From assembly GCF_003383595.3 (NCBI RefSeq), contig NZ_CP033058.2, forward strand, positions 186,001 through 250,000: 64,000 nt of DNA. The letters run 5' to 3'. The translations under genes and the position numbers were made by a program. Source of the stretch: Metamycoplasma phocicerebrale. Its GTDB lineage: Bacteria > Bacillota_I > Bacilli_A > Mycoplasmatales > Metamycoplasmataceae. Within the stretch, counting starts at the first letter, position 1; each line of letters begins with the position of its first letter. Positions 42,296-55,980 of this stretch are shown in pieces. The notes beneath the pieces are model-generated. The model had not been told where the DNA came from, did not search any database, and saw only the letters and a program-made list of their open reading frames with translations.

Positions 42296-43230
42296 TGAGA
42301 ATTTTTGCTATAGAAAGTTCACATGATGATACTTCTTTTGCCATTTTGGAAAATAATAAACCAATATGAATGAAAACTATATCTCAAACAGGAGTACATA
42401 AAAAATATGGTGGCACTGTTCCTGAAATCGCAAGTAGATTACATGTTCAAAATATAAGCTTATTATTAGACGAATTTGCAAATTCTTCATTGAATTTATT
42501 TTCAAATATTGATTATATATCATATACCAAAGAACCAGGATTAATAGGTTCTTTACAAATAGGTTATATAGTGGCACAAACACTAGCAAGAGTTTATAAA
42601 ATTCCCATTTTAGGACTCGATCATTTAGAAGGTCATTTTTATTCAGCTTTTATTGAAAAAGAATTAGAATTTCCAGCTTTAGCATTATTGGTTTCAGGCG
42701 GCCATTCTCAAATTATGTTATATAAAAATAAAGATACTTTTGAAATAATCGGTCAAACACAAGATGATGCTGTGGGAGAAGTGTATGATAAGGTTGCAAG
42801 AAAACTTAATTTAGGTTTTCCTGGAGGACCCTTAATTGATAAAATATGAAATGATAATAAACATTTGTATACTAATCATTTTAGTATTCCGCATACAGAA
42901 AAAGAATTTAATTTTTCTTTTAGTGGAATAAAAACAGCAGTTATTAATAACGTAAACAATTTAGTTAATCGTAAACAAGATATTAATGTTTCAAAAATTG
43001 CTACTGAATTTCAAAATACCATTATTCTATATTTAAAAAACCATTTAGAAGCAGCAATAAAAATATATAAACCAAAATGCATAGCTTTAGTTGGCGGGGT
43101 TAGTGCTAATAAAGCTATTAGGGATATGGTATTAAAATTACATAAAAATGTATATTTACCTGATATGAAATATACAACAGATAATGCTATGATGATAGCT
43201 AGATTAACATATGAAAAACTAAGGAAATAA
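42295..43230 (+). CDS. tsaD: tRNA threonylcarbamoyltransferase TsaD
   Basis: Predicted 311 residues. Motifs are [14 protein letters not shown], the metal-binding His pair in [37 protein letters not shown] and the TDNAMMIA Asp. It transfers the threonylcarbamoyl group to A37. It overlaps the tsaE-tsaB fusion by 1 nt with an AGGAGG site inside that gene, and is followed 1 nt later by ysxC. Confidence 0.96.
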
Positions 43231-43231
43231 T

Positions 43232-43783
43232 ATGTGAAAATTTTTAAAAAGTTCAACATCACAAGAAAATTGATTAGATTTTTCTTTTGATGAGATAGTT
43301 TTTTGAGGAAGATCCAATGTAGGAAAATCTTCACTCATAAATGCACTAGCTAAGTCTAAAATTGCAAAAACATCTTCAACACCGGGCAGAACAAGACTAA
43401 TTAATTATTTTCAAAGTTCTAATAATAAAATTATAGTGGATTTGCCTGGGTATGGTTATGCTAGTATGTCAAAAAAAGAACAACAAAAAATAGCAGGAAT
43501 TATTGATTTTTACTTTAGAAATTCTAAAAGTAATAAAAAAATATGCTTTTTAATAGATGCCAAAATTGGATTTACGGCAATTGATTTGGAAATGATTGAA
43601 TATATTAATTCTTTAGGGTTGGCTTTTGACATAATAATTACAAAAATAGATAAGGCAAATCAATCACAAAAATACAAGGTAAAAACTCAAGCATTAACTT
43701 TTAGAAACGAAATTAATATTTTTATGGTTTCATCGCAAAACAAAGTAGGTTTAGAAGATATTAATAATTTTTATGAACTGTAG
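43232..43783 (+). CDS. ysxC: Ribosome biogenesis GTPase YsxC/EngB
   Basis: 183 residues, the normal size. GTPase motifs are GRSNVGKSSLINAL (G1), STPGRTR (G2), DLPGYGYA (G3) and TKIDK (G4). It is needed for 50S subunit assembly. TGA codons encode Trp near the start. It is the last gene of the tsaE/B-tsaD operon and ends in a terminator stem. Confidence 0.95.
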
Positions 43784-43806
43784 AAACAAATCTACAGTTT
43801 TTTTAT
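43776..43806 (+). terminator. Terminator of the tsa-ysxC operon
   Basis: A perfect 9-bp stem AACTGTAGA with TCTACAGTT and a 6-nt loop is followed by a T-run. It overlaps the ysxC stop. Confidence 0.85.
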
Positions 43807-43855
43807 TTTTATTCTATTTCTAAATAGAAAACTCCTCTTTTTTATTGATTTTTTG

Positions 43856-43861
43856 TATAAT
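43856..43861 (+). promoter_or_regulatory. -10 box of gdpP-rplI-dnaB, leaderless arrangement
   Basis: A TATAAT 7 nt before the gdpP ATG at 43869. No Shine-Dalgarno. Confidence 0.65.
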
Positions 43862-43868
43862 TTTAAAT

Positions 43869-45833
43869 ATGAAAAATGAAAAAAGAGAGATAACACTCTT
43901 AATAGTACAAATTTTTACTTTATTTATTCTTCCTACAATTGTTTTTTTTGTAGGTATTTTTCAATTTCCAGAAAAAGCAAAAATAGCAGTTATTGTTCTT
44001 TATTCAATTTTGATTATAGCTTTAGGAGCATATCTAATTTTCATAATAAAGCAATATTTAAAAAATACTTCTTTGTCTAATAGAACTTTAAATCAATATA
44101 TTCAAAATGAAGTAAGCCAATATGGAATTGGAACCATGATTTTTTTGAATAATGGTAAAATAACTTGAGCAACAAACTTTATTTTAAGCCGTTTTGGAGA
44201 TTCGGTTATAGGCAAAAATATAAGAGACGTTTTTCAAATTAATGAATTAGATTCAATACAAAAGAATTTTAATTATAAAAAAGACGAGTATGAATATGAA
44301 GTTCATGTAAGTTTTGAAAAGAATGTTTTGAGTGTAAAAGATATTACAGTCCAAGCTAATTTATTAAATAACTTTAAGAGTCAAAGAGTGGTATTTGGAG
44401 AATTACATATTGATAATATAAATTTATATCAAATGACATTGTCTCAAGAAGAAATTTATAAAATATATTCAAAGTTAGGAGTATTTTTTGACGAAATAGC
44501 AAAAAAATATGACATTATTTATCATCAATATGATAATGGTCGTTTCTTTGTTTTAACTACTCATGAAACTTTAGAAATATTTGAAAAAAACGGTTTTAAA
44601 GATTTTCTAGAAGTGGGTAATAAAAAAATACACAAAGGTTTAAATTTAACGCTATCAGGTGGCTTTTCTTATGGAAGCTTTAAATTTGAAACATTAGATA
44701 AATTATCAAAAGATGCTTTGCTTCAATCAAAAACACGTGGCGGAAATCAAATAACAGTATTAACAAAGAATGAAAAACCTAGATTTTATGGTTCAGTTTC
44801 TGAAATTGATATTAATATGTCAAGAACTAATGTGGCATATATTACAAATGTTTTAATAAATAAACTAAATTCTGAAAATATAGAAAAAGTAATAGTTTAT
44901 GGACACAAACAAGCGGATTTAGATGCTTTAGGTTCGACTTGAGGAATTTATAAATTAGCTAAAGGTTATAATAAAACTGCATATATTCAAAATAAGACTT
45001 TTGATGAAACAACTAAAAAAATATATAATCAAATGTCTAATGCAGAAAAGCAAGTATTTATAAGCCCAGATGAAGCAACTTCATTAAATGATAAGAATAC
45101 ATTAGTGGTTATTTGTGATACATCAGATGAAACAAGGATTGAAAATACTTCAGCTTTTAATAAAATAGAAAAAGAAAACATAATAGTTATAGATCACCAT
45201 AGAATTGGCCTTAATCCCGAATATGCTTTTAGGGAGAATTTATATATTGATTCATCTTCATCTTCTGCTTCAGAAATTGTTACTGAAATTATTGCTTTGT
45301 CAAATAATAAAGATAAAATTGATGAAACAGCGGCTCAACATTTATTGGATGGAATTTATTTAGATACTAACAATTTTCAAAAACAAACTTCTTCAAAAAC
45401 TTTTTCAGCTGCAGCTTTATTGCAGGCTTGAGGAGCTAAAATTAGTATTTCAGTTGAAAGTTTAAAAATGAATAGTGAAGTTTATGGGAAAATTAAAAAA
45501 TTATTATCAAATTTAGCAGAAGTTAAACCTGGTTATTTTTTAGCCTATAACAACTCCATAATAGTTTCTCCTGATATTATATCAATGGCAGCCGATGAAA
45601 TTTTAAGGGTTAGTGATCGTAAGGCAGCATTTGTGGTAGGAAAACTTGAATCAAATAGATGTAAAATGTCTGCTCGGGGAATTAATACAAATGTTCAAGT
45701 TATAGCTGAAATTGTTAATGGTGGAGGACATTTTGGTTCAGCTGCTGCTGAAACAGAAGAAGATATGGAATTATTTGTTGACAATATTAAACAAGCAATA
45801 GTGAGTGTGAAAAATGAAAGTTATAATAATTAA
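43869..45833 (+). CDS. gdpP: Cyclic-di-AMP phosphodiesterase GdpP-like
   Basis: Predicted 654 residues, the GdpP length. Two N-terminal membrane helices (about 10-60) are followed by a PAS-like region, a degenerate GGDEF domain, then a DHH phosphodiesterase domain (GHKQADLDALGST, CDTSDETR, IDHHR) and DHHA1 with VNGGGHFGSAAAE. It degrades c-di-AMP, which controls ion and osmotic balance. In Firmicutes the order gdpP-rplI-dnaB is conserved, as seen here. The gene overlaps rplI by 20 nt. Confidence 0.93.
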
Positions 45834-46251
45834 ACAATATGAAAAATATAAAGTAAATGAAATAATTGAAGTAAACGATGGTTTTGCTAAAAACTTTTTA
45901 ATAAAAAAAGGTTTTGCTCAACCACTTAATAAACAAACTTTAGCTAATTTAGAAAGAGTTAAAACTAACATAGCGGAGGATTATGCTTTGGAAGTTTCAA
46001 AAGCAAAAGAATTAAAAGATAAAATAGAAAAAATTACTTTAAATTTCTTTTTAAAATCAAATGGCAATATAGTTCATGGCTCTATTACAAATAAAGCAAT
46101 TGAAAAAGAACTATCTAAAAAAGGGATAAAAATAAGTCCTTATGCGTTGACTAAGGACTCTTATAATACTTTTGGAAAGCATTATATAAATGTAAAATTA
46201 CATACAGAGGTAACAGCTATTTTGCTAATAGAAATTTTTGAAGAAAAATAG
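45814..46251 (+). CDS. rplI: 50S ribosomal protein bL9
   Basis: 145 residues. The bL9 start MKVIIIKQYEKYKVNEIIEV and the GFAKNFLIKKGFA segment are clear, and the two-domain length fits. The ATG lies within the end of gdpP, so translation is coupled. dnaB follows 38 nt later. Confidence 0.96.
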   Translation: MKVIIIKQYEKYKVNEIIEVNDGFAKNFLIKKGFAQPLNKQTLANLERVKTNIAEDYALEVSKAKELKDKIEKITLNFFLKSNGNIVHGSITNKAIEKELSKKGIKISPYALTKDSYNTFGKHYINVKLHTEVTAILLIEIFEEK

Positions 46252-46289
46252 TAATTATTTAGTTAAATCAAAATTATGAAAGGATAAAA

Positions 46290-47774
46290 ATGTCAAGTAT
46301 TCAAAAAAAAGCAAATAATGATACTAATTTAGCCGATAATGAAATTAGTATAGCTAATAATGAAGTAGCTTTGTTGGGACTTCTATTATCAGAGCCTACA
46401 CAAGAATCTTATTTAAGTATTTCTGAACAAATAAAACCAGAAATGTTTCATTTTAAGAGTAATCAAGTGCTTTATAGTGCAATTAGTGCTGTTAACAATA
46501 CTTCTGAAACTTTTGATTTAACTAATTTATGAAATTATTTAGATAAAAATAAGTTAACAGATTCAGTTGGTGCTTTCGGCATGAAAGCAAACGAGTATAT
46601 TCCTTATTTGACAAGAAATGCTGGTTATATTTCAGAAATAAAGACGTATCAAGAAAATATAATCAAGCAATATAAAACTGACAAATTATTAGAATTATTA
46701 TTAAATGCAAAAGACATAATAGAAAATAAAAAATTTGAAATATCTGATTTGTTGTCTAAAATGCAAATCAATTTATTAAATATTGATATTTCAGAAATTA
46801 ATTCTAGCTATGATCAAATAGGACAAACTGCCAGCTCTATTCTTAATAGAATTTTGAAAAGAGAAAATAATGATGAAATTGGTGTTGGTCTTTCTTTAGG
46901 GTTTCCTGAGTTAGATGATTTATTATTGGGTATCAATAAAGGTGATTTAGTTATTATAGGTGCGCGTCCAGCAATGGGTAAAACGGCATTTGCTCTTAAT
47001 ATTGTAAATAATGTAGCTAAGAAAAATAAAACAGTTTTATTTTTTAGCTTAGAAATGTCTAATGCTCAATTGGTTCAAAGAATGATGTCAATCGAATCCC
47101 TTGTTCCCATTAAAAAATTAAAAAATAAAAACATAACAGTTAATGACCAAAATACCCTAATTCAAACTGTGGAACAAATGAAAAACTGAAAAGTTTATTT
47201 GAATGAACGTTCGACATCTACTATATCAGACATTATAACTGCTTGCAAAAGATTCGCCAATAATAATAAAGTTGATTTAGTTGTTATTGATTATCTTCAA
47301 TTAATAAGCACTTCTTCTAATCGTTCACAAGAAAGCAGACAAATAGAAATAGCAACAATTTCTAGATCTCTTAAACAATTAGCTAGAGATATAGATTGTC
47401 CTGTTATAGCATTGAGCCAGCTTAGTCGTAATCTTGAAAAAAGAGAAGATAAAACTCCTATTATGTCAGATTTGCGTGAATCAGGGGGGATTGAACAAGA
47501 TGCTGATAGAGTAATATTTTTGCATCGTCCTGAATATTATAAGAATAAACGTGATTATAATAAAACTACAGATGATTCAACCAATAATAATGACGAAAAT
47601 ATTCACCAACATGCTTCTGTAACTAATATTATAATTGGTAAAAACCGTCACGGAGCAACCGGAATTGTTCAATTAGTTTTTTATCCTGAAATTAATAGAT
47701 TTATTTATGACGCAAATAAATTAAGAGAAGCCAAAACTAAAGAGGATGGAATTGAAAGGATAAAGGAGGATTAG
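46290..47774 (+). CDS. dnaB: Replicative DNA helicase DnaB
   Basis: Predicted 494 residues. The N-terminal domain contains NEVALLGLLLSEP. The RecA-like domain has Walker A ARPAMGKTAFALN, FFSLEMS, Walker B LVVIDYLQLI, SQLSRNLEKRED, SDLRESGGIEQDAD, and a late GKNRHGATG. It unwinds DNA at the replication fork. An Asn/Asp-rich insert (TTDDSTNNND) lies before the last strand. The start follows AAAGGAT. The next gene begins right after its stop. Confidence 0.96.
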
Positions 47775-49166
47775 ATGTCTGAAATGAAAACAAATATTGA
47801 TATCAAGATAAAAAAAAGAGCTCAAAAAAAGAAAAAACAAGAGCAAAAAATGGCAATACTTAATCCTCAAAAAATTAATTTATTTAATATTTGAAAAAAA
47901 TATCCTAAAAAAGTTTTATGAATGTTTGTTAGTGCTTTTTTATATAACATTGCTCTTACAGTTTTCTTAAAAAAAGCTGCAACTATAGCATCAGGCACCT
48001 CTTCTTTAGCTCAAATTATTACTTTTACAGCGCCGACAACTGCACAATTTTATGGTTTGTTTTATGTTTTGGTCAATTTGCCCTTAATGTTTGCTTTTTG
48101 GCGAATGAATCCAAGAATGTTTATGGTTTTAACTTATTATTGAATGTTATTTCAAGTTATAGTTCAATTAATTTTTGTTGAATATAATGGTAGAGGATCT
48201 AATCCAATTGTTAATTTTATAAATCAAAGAATAACCTTTTATAATCCAACAAGCACTAGTTATTATTATTGAGATCCTTTTGGTTTGGATACTAGAAATG
48301 TTTCTAAGTTATTTGCTTCTGATCAATGAGAAAATATTTTAAATGGATCTCAAAAAATTTTAGAAAATAAGGATTCGGGTTTAATTGGCCAAGATTTACA
48401 AATAGCTAGATATTTCAGCAATCAATTTTCTTTAGAAGAATTTTTAATGATTAAGAATAATATTAAATTTTTAGAAACTAGCCCTGGAATTTTAAAGACT
48501 TACGATGTTACTAATGTTATACCAAATGTTTTAAATGGAACAAAAATATATGGTGTATATGATGGACAAACATGACCGGTTTTAGCATATGCTATTATTG
48601 GTGGAGCTTCAGAAGGTTTTGCTTCAATCATAGCTTGAAGACAAAGAGGTTCAATTGGAGGAACTTCGGTTATATCTAATTATATAGCTTATAGAAATAA
48701 AAAACCAGTTGGAAATGTATTTTTAATGGTAGCAATTTGTTTTTCTTCTGTTTCAACAATAGTGATAGGGTCATTAGAATATACAGAAAATATAAATGGT
48801 CACGTATGACAAGCTGATTTATTTTTAGTTAGAATAATGGGAACCGTTGCTTATTTATTAGTATTTTCAATGTTGGTTAATAAATTTTATCCAAAATACA
48901 AAAAAATTAAAATTGAAATTTATTCAAAAAAACCAGAACTTATTGCTGAGCAATTTAAAAAAATCGGGTATGTTCATCCATTTAATATTTTTAAGGGAGT
49001 TGGAGGTTTTAGCCACGACGAGTTTGGTAAATTAGAAACAGTAGCACTATTTTTAGAAAAAGACTTAATTTTAGAACAAGTTAAAAAAGTGGATAAAACA
49101 GCATGGATTACAACGTCAAATATTCACGGCGTTTCTGGACAATTTGATACTTCTTTTGTAGATTAA
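47775..49166 (+). CDS. YitT-like polytopic membrane protein
   Basis: Predicted 463 residues with a basic N-terminus, about six membrane helices and a C-terminal soluble domain ending WITTSNIHGVSGQF. The layout and that end resemble the YitT/DUF2179 family, whose function is not established. A large extracellular or loop insert (about 130-260) is longer than usual for the family. The ATG abuts the dnaB stop, with AAAGGAGG inside dnaB. TGA codons occur throughout. Confidence 0.65.
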
Positions 49167-49179
49167 AATTAAATTAATA

Positions 49180-49217
49180 AAAATCACAATAAAAACTAAA
49201 AGTTTTGTGATTTTTTT
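49180..49217 (+). terminator. Terminator of the gdpP-dnaB operon
   Basis: A 9-bp stem AAATCACAA with TTGTGATTT (49181-49189 and 49205-49213) is followed by a T-run. Confidence 0.75.
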
Positions 49218-49319
49218 GTTTATATAAATTATATGTTATAGAAAATACATAAACAATACTTTTAAATTTGTTTTTTATCTTAATTTTAAGCAAGATTTTA
49301 AATATAAAAAAATAAAATT

Positions 49320-49325
49320 TATAAT
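49320..49325 (+). promoter_or_regulatory. -10 box of the GT80-like gene
   Basis: A TATAAT 59 nt before the ATG. No clear -35 box. Confidence 0.45.
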
Positions 49326-49384
49326 ATATATTGAATAAAGATAAAATAACGCATAAATAAAATTTTTATTTATAGGGGTATAAA

Positions 49385-50866
49385 ATGAAAAAAAATGCAA
49401 AAATTTTGATGGGAATTTTGATACCAATTGGTTTAATTGGTTCAACTGCAGGAATAACATATGCTGTTTTAAATAGAAATAACAAGAATTATACAAATTA
49501 TGAAACTAAAATGAATTATGATAATTTAATTTTACCTACTGAGGGATCAAATGACGGTATTGATTCCTTGCTAGACCAAGCCGATTTAAAAGTATTTTAT
49601 TGTCCTGGTGTTCAACCATTTAATGATTCTTTAAAATTAGCAATGATGTCGCATAAACAAGTAGAATACATTTATTCTCCTAATATTTCTGATTTAGTAT
49701 ATCAAGATAGCATTGTTAAAGAAAAACTATTAGATTTTTTAAAAAACAATAGAAAAAATATAGGAAAAACAACTGAAGAAAAGCAAGAAATAGAGAAACT
49801 ACAAAAAGCTTCTAATGTTTATAGAATATCTTCGTCTAATTTATTAGATCAACTTTATAAAATTCCAAATTATATTATTAATTTAATTAAAGAAAATACT
49901 AATAAAAAAATAAATGTTTGAGTTAATTCTTATCATGCCAAATCTAAATTATGAATAAATATGTCTACTTTTAAAAATGTTAAAGTTTTGGCCATTAATG
50001 ATAGTAATTCAATTATTAGAAATTGAAAAACAGAATTAATTTCTAATTTAAAAACTTATTTAGATTTAGAAAATGCGGAAAATAATTCTGAACCACAAAC
50101 ATTTTGGTGAAAAGAAAAGTATATTTTAATACCTAATTTTTATAAAAATTATTATCAATTTTATCATGATAAAAAAGGTGTTGAAGAATTAAGAAAATAT
50201 GGAGCTGATATTTATCCATTTTCATATAAAGAAGAATATGAAATAAAAAACGAATTTTTTAATGCTCGTGATAAAGATAACAAAAGATTAGCGATGACTT
50301 GGTGAAGTGAAGTTACAACTAATAACTGAAAAACTGAAGTTAAAAAAATTAAAGATGCTATGGATAAAAACAATAAGGAGAATTTAATTTATTTAGGAAG
50401 TAATAGTCCTACTATAGAAAAGAATCATATTCTATCCTTATATAAAAAATATAAAAATAAATATAATATTATTTATAAAGGCCACCCAGGCCATATAACT
50501 GTAGATCAATTTTTAAAAGATAAAGTAAATCAATATAAAGAAATTGAATACTTTAATATTTATTCTAAGAAACGAGAAACAATAAAACTTGATAATAATG
50601 ACCAAATTATTATTTTAAATAATCAAATTCAATCAGAAGAAATTACTACTAATCACATTAACGAAGGTGATAAAGTTAAAATTCATAAATGAGCTTCTTG
50701 TCATTATGCAACATCTGCTTTTAAAGGACTTCAAAATGGTTTTAATAAAATTGATGATGTTGTAATGGCTGGTATCGATTTATCAAAAGAAGATGCTCCT
50801 TTTGTAGATATAGATAACAAAGATTCAGAAGAATGAAAAAAATTTGTTGAAAAATGAGGTTTTTAA
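49385..50866 (+). CDS. Exported GT80 sialyltransferase-like protein
   Basis: Predicted 493 residues, with many TGA-encoded Trp. An N-terminal hydrophobic segment (residues 7-28, no Cys) should anchor it outside the membrane. From memory of Pasteurella-type GT80 sialyltransferases, several landmarks align in order: the INVWVNSYHAKS strand, NVKVLAINDSNS with Asp206 near the catalytic Asp position, NWKTEL, an YKGHPGH motif (His367-Pro368) matching the CMP-binding FKGHPGG, NNQIQSEEI (Glu418) in place of IPxxIxFE, and a Ser near 444. These enzymes use CMP-sialic acid. A donor outside the cell is unexplained. No sialic acid genes are nearby. The Shine-Dalgarno is weak (GGGG). Confidence 0.6.
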
Positions 50867-50886
50867 TCTAAAAAAATAAAATACTA

Positions 50887-50915
50887 GCACGCTTATAACC
50901 AAGGCGTGCATTTTT
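50887..50915 (+). terminator. Terminator of the GT80-like gene
   Basis: A 6-bp GC-rich stem GCACGC with GCGTGC is followed by ATTTTTA. Confidence 0.75.
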
Positions 50916-51173
50916 ATATTTTGTTATTAGTATTTTAAAATTTTAAAAAAAATTTCTTTATCAAAAATGCAAAGAAAAATTTAATATTTCATTATTTTTA
51001 TTAAATTTAAAGAAATAAATATTAAAAAATAATCAAAAAATATGAAATTAATATAATTTATGTTGATTAGTTATAAATTAAACAAAGTTATTTAAACAAT
51101 AATTTTCTAAATTAAAAATTAATCATTAACAAAATTAAACATTAATACACTTATAGGAGATATTAATATTATT
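50916..51173 (+). other. AT-rich intergenic region with a -10 box
   Basis: With the terminator just upstream, this makes a gap of just over 300 nt without a gene. A TATAAT at 51052-51057 would give a leader of about 110 nt for the next gene. I see no RNA gene or repeat. Confidence 0.5.
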
Positions 51174-53408
51174 ATGAGTCTATCAAGAAAAACAAAAATA
51201 ATTTTAGCTGGCTTAGGGAGTGTAGTTGTAACTTCTGCCGTTGTAGCTACAGCCGTTGTTTTAGCAAAGAAAAGCAATGATAATAATAAAACAAAAAAAG
51301 AACTTCAAAAGGAAATTAAAGAATTAAATGATTTAACTTCTCAAATATTATCAAAAGTTCCAAATATAATGAGTTCTAATGATATAAATAAATTGCAAAA
51401 ATTTCAAAATGAAATAATTTCAGCAAAACAAAAAGCTAAACAATTATTAGAAAAATCAAAGCAAATAAAAGATAAAAAATTAGAAGAACAAATTAATAAA
51501 GATTTTCAATCAATTGATGGTAAATTAATAGAATTAAAATCAAAAATTCAAGAAAGTATAAAATCAAATGTTTCAGTAGCAAAAAAAGATATTTCTGATG
51601 CTACAAATGAAGTAAATTCTAGTTTAAATGAAAACCCATTAAAATTAGAAAATTTGGAAAAATCTAAACAAAGTTTAGAAAAAAGTATTAACAAAGCTAA
51701 TGAACTTATTAAATTAGCTAAAGAATTGGGTTTTGAAAATGAAATTAGTGATTTAAATGAAATAGTTTTAAGTAGTGAATTAAAATTAACAGAAATTTCT
51801 AAAAAAATAAAAGAATTAGAAGTTATAGATGATGCCAAAATTGCTGAAATTAAAGCAAAACTAAATAAAGCCATATATGATCTTACACAATTATCTAATA
51901 AAGCAAAAACTGAAGAAAACAAAGTTGATTCTTTGGAAGCAACATTGACTTTATTTAAAGCTAATATTATAGAAAGTCAAAAGGTTTTAGATGAATACAA
52001 TACAAATCAAAGTATTAAGAAAATTTCAGAATTGAAAACTTTGATCGAACAATTACAATCAAAAATAAATGAAAGCAATACCTTAAAAAATGATTTAAAA
52101 ACTAATTTATTATTAACAAAACAAGAAGTTGAAAAAGAAGTATCAGATGTAACAACACAAGCTAATAAAGCAATAGAAGAAGCAAATAAAGCTATATCTG
52201 ATAATCAAAAATTATCAGAAGTGAAAAAGCTATTAGAAGATGCTAAGAAAAAAGTTCAAGAAGCAATATTGAAGGCTCAAACTAAAGATTATGCTGCTCA
52301 AAAAACAATTGTAGATAATAAATTAAAAGAACTAGAACCAAAGATAAGTCAAATTACTGAAAAAATTGAGGAAAAAAACACTCAAGATTATTTAAATAAT
52401 AAAGATAATTTCACTTCTTTAAATTTTGAAGCGCCCGAAATATTAAAAGATAATTTACCTTCTTATTTTGAAAAATATAATTTAGATAAAATAAAAATAA
52501 GTCCAAATTTACCTGAAAATTATATATTTCAAATTATCAGTTCTTCACCTAATGATAAAGAAGGAATCTTAAAAATTAAATTTAAAATTGTTAATACTAA
52601 ATATCATTTAGAAACAAGTTTTAATTTAGAAAAATCAATTACGAATTTTAAGATTGATGACCATGCAAATAAATATAAACTTTTATTTTCATTTAATCAC
52701 GAAAAATTAATTAAGGAATCAGATATCTATGAATTTGCAAATGGAAATATAGATTCTAATAAAGTTCAAAAATTATTTTCTTTAGTAATTTCAGCAGATT
52801 CTATTTATGATTATGAAAAAGATCCATTAGAAGTTATGGAAATTTATGACAACAAATTAAATAAAGATTCAACAAAATTAGAATTTAAATATAAACCAAA
52901 ACCAACTATTATTGGAAAAGATGATAATGGTTATATTTATGACAATCATGATGATCAAATTAAAAACATTGCATTAGATATAGTTCAATTTAAAAATATA
53001 ATTAGAGCTAAAAACGACTTTGTAATATTTTTAAAATTATATAAAAATAGAAGTTTAGATACTACTAACTCAAACAAAGAATATGATGCTTTATTTAATA
53101 AATTCAAAGAAGTTTCAATTCAAACTATTAACACACCAACTGGGATAAGTGATGAAACTATTACAAGTTTATTTTTCTCTTTATTAGTTATGAATTTAGA
53201 TCCTGAATATCAACAAGTATTTTTAAAATGATTTGAGGGATATGTTGAAAATGTTGAACATAAAAATTTTGAAACAGATATAGATATACCTTTATTAAAC
53301 GAAACAATTGAATATGTTAAAGAAATTAATAAATTTTCAATTTATTTTATAGATAAAAATTTTGGCAAATGATTAAAAGAAACTAAAAAATATAAAGGAA
53401 ATTATTAG
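51174..53408 (+). CDS. Coiled-coil surface protein with a type-17-like domain
   Basis: Predicted 744 residues. An N-terminal hydrophobic anchor (residues about 8-31) lacks a lipobox. Residues about 38-400 form a long predicted coiled coil with repeated NKAIEEAN-like helices. From about residue 415 comes a domain with DNLPSYF and NDKEGILKIKFKIVN, the same pattern as the type-17-like repeats of the lipoproteins at 12063 and 16416. The rest is unrecognised. It is probably a surface attachment or structural protein. The nearest Shine-Dalgarno (AGGAGA, 51155-51160) lies an unusually long 13 nt before the ATG. Confidence 0.7.
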
Positions 53409-53429
53409 TTAAATTATAAAAAAATAAAT

Positions 53430-53464
53430 GTAATACTTTGTTAATGTATTGCTTTTATTTTTTT
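53430..53464 (+). terminator. Terminator between convergent genes
   Basis: A 7-bp stem GTAATAC with GTATTGC (one GU) is followed by a T-rich run, which contains the stop of the minus-strand gene. Confidence 0.6.
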
Positions 53465-54669
53465 TATTTATTAAATTCTATTTTGTAATATCATTCATAT
53501 CAACTTATATTTACATTAATTAATGATTTTAGATAAAAAGCAAAAGGAATTGTAATAATAAGCATAAATATTAGACCAGATATTATAAAACCAGTTTCAT
53601 ATTTTTTATATCAAATATAAGACAGTTCATTAAAAATAGCCATACTTATATTAAAAATAACTAATATTACAAATACTAAAGAGTAAACAATTTTTTCTTT
53701 CTTTTTTATTTGTTTGTTAAATAATGTTATTACAAATGATATTGTATTTATTATAAGCGGTAAAATTCAAGCTAAATGTAAAGATAAATAAAGAAAAGTT
53801 ATAGCATCAAACCCTAAACCATGATTTACTAAATTAAAACTATTTAAACTTATTGTAAAACCGGTTATATAGCCAAATATCAATGTTAAATTTATTAAAA
53901 AATAAAGAGGTAAAAATATTGTACTTAAAATATTAAATGCAAGAGCAGTTTTTTGAATTTTTATTAATTTGCTATTGTCATATATGTTTTCAATTTTTTT
54001 AATTGAATATAAATTGAAATTTTCTAACGATAACTTCTTTAAATCAAAAGTATCATTATTAATTATTTTTGCAAGTTGATTTTTTTGAATATTGTTTAAG
54101 CATAAAAATATATTTATTGTTTCATAATCACTATTAGATTTATATTGTTTTATCAAATATGTAGCAATATTGTATTTATTAACACTCATATTATTTAATT
54201 CTAAAAATTCTAATATTGCCTTGTAATTTATTGTTTTATAATAATCAAAATACTTGGCTATTTTTTTTATTTTTTTATCTTGCTTTTTTAATTTTATTAT
54301 CGAATTAAAGTAGCTCTGTCTTATTTCTTTATAATAAGAAAAATTAAAATTTAGAAAAAAATAGAAAAATAAATATTTTAAAAATTTGTATTTATTTATG
54401 TCTTTATAAATTATAAGTTTTTTTAACAATATTATTTTTGTAGGTAGGTACAAATTTAAAATTACTAACACTATTGTTAATGTTGTTGTTCTAATAATTT
54501 TCTGATTGTTTGAGGATTTTAAAAAAAATAAACCAGTTATGACTAATGCGCATATTATTGCTATAATAAAATTTTTAAAAACTAATCAAGATATTGTTCA
54601 TCTAGTATTTTTTCATTTAAATAATAGTATTTTTGCATTTTCAATATTTTCTTGTAATTGCTTATTCAT
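53464..54669 (-). CDS. Polytopic membrane protein of unknown function
   Basis: Predicted 401 residues, read through several TGA codons. About seven hydrophobic segments: two near residues 25-75, one near 95, and four in the C-terminal half. A Lys/Tyr-rich cytoplasmic stretch lies between (about 110-220). No family is recognised. A PLYFLINLTLI segment faintly resembles PLFYLINLITI in the membrane protein at 60788. The first in-frame ATG is at 54669, with no clear Shine-Dalgarno. Confidence 0.65.
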
Positions 54670-54816
54670 ATTTTAAATTCTATCATTGTTTTATTTATTT
54701 AGATTTTTTTAATTTACATAATTTTTAACTTATTAAAAAAACCTTAATTTTAAAAGCATTTTTATTAAAATAAAAAATCTTTTTAAAAAAAATTTATAAT
54801 TTATATATTTTGTTAA

Positions 54817-55938
<1,122 letters not shown>

Positions 55939-55980
55939 CATATAGAATTTATAATTTAATAAATTTAAGGAGAAGAAATA

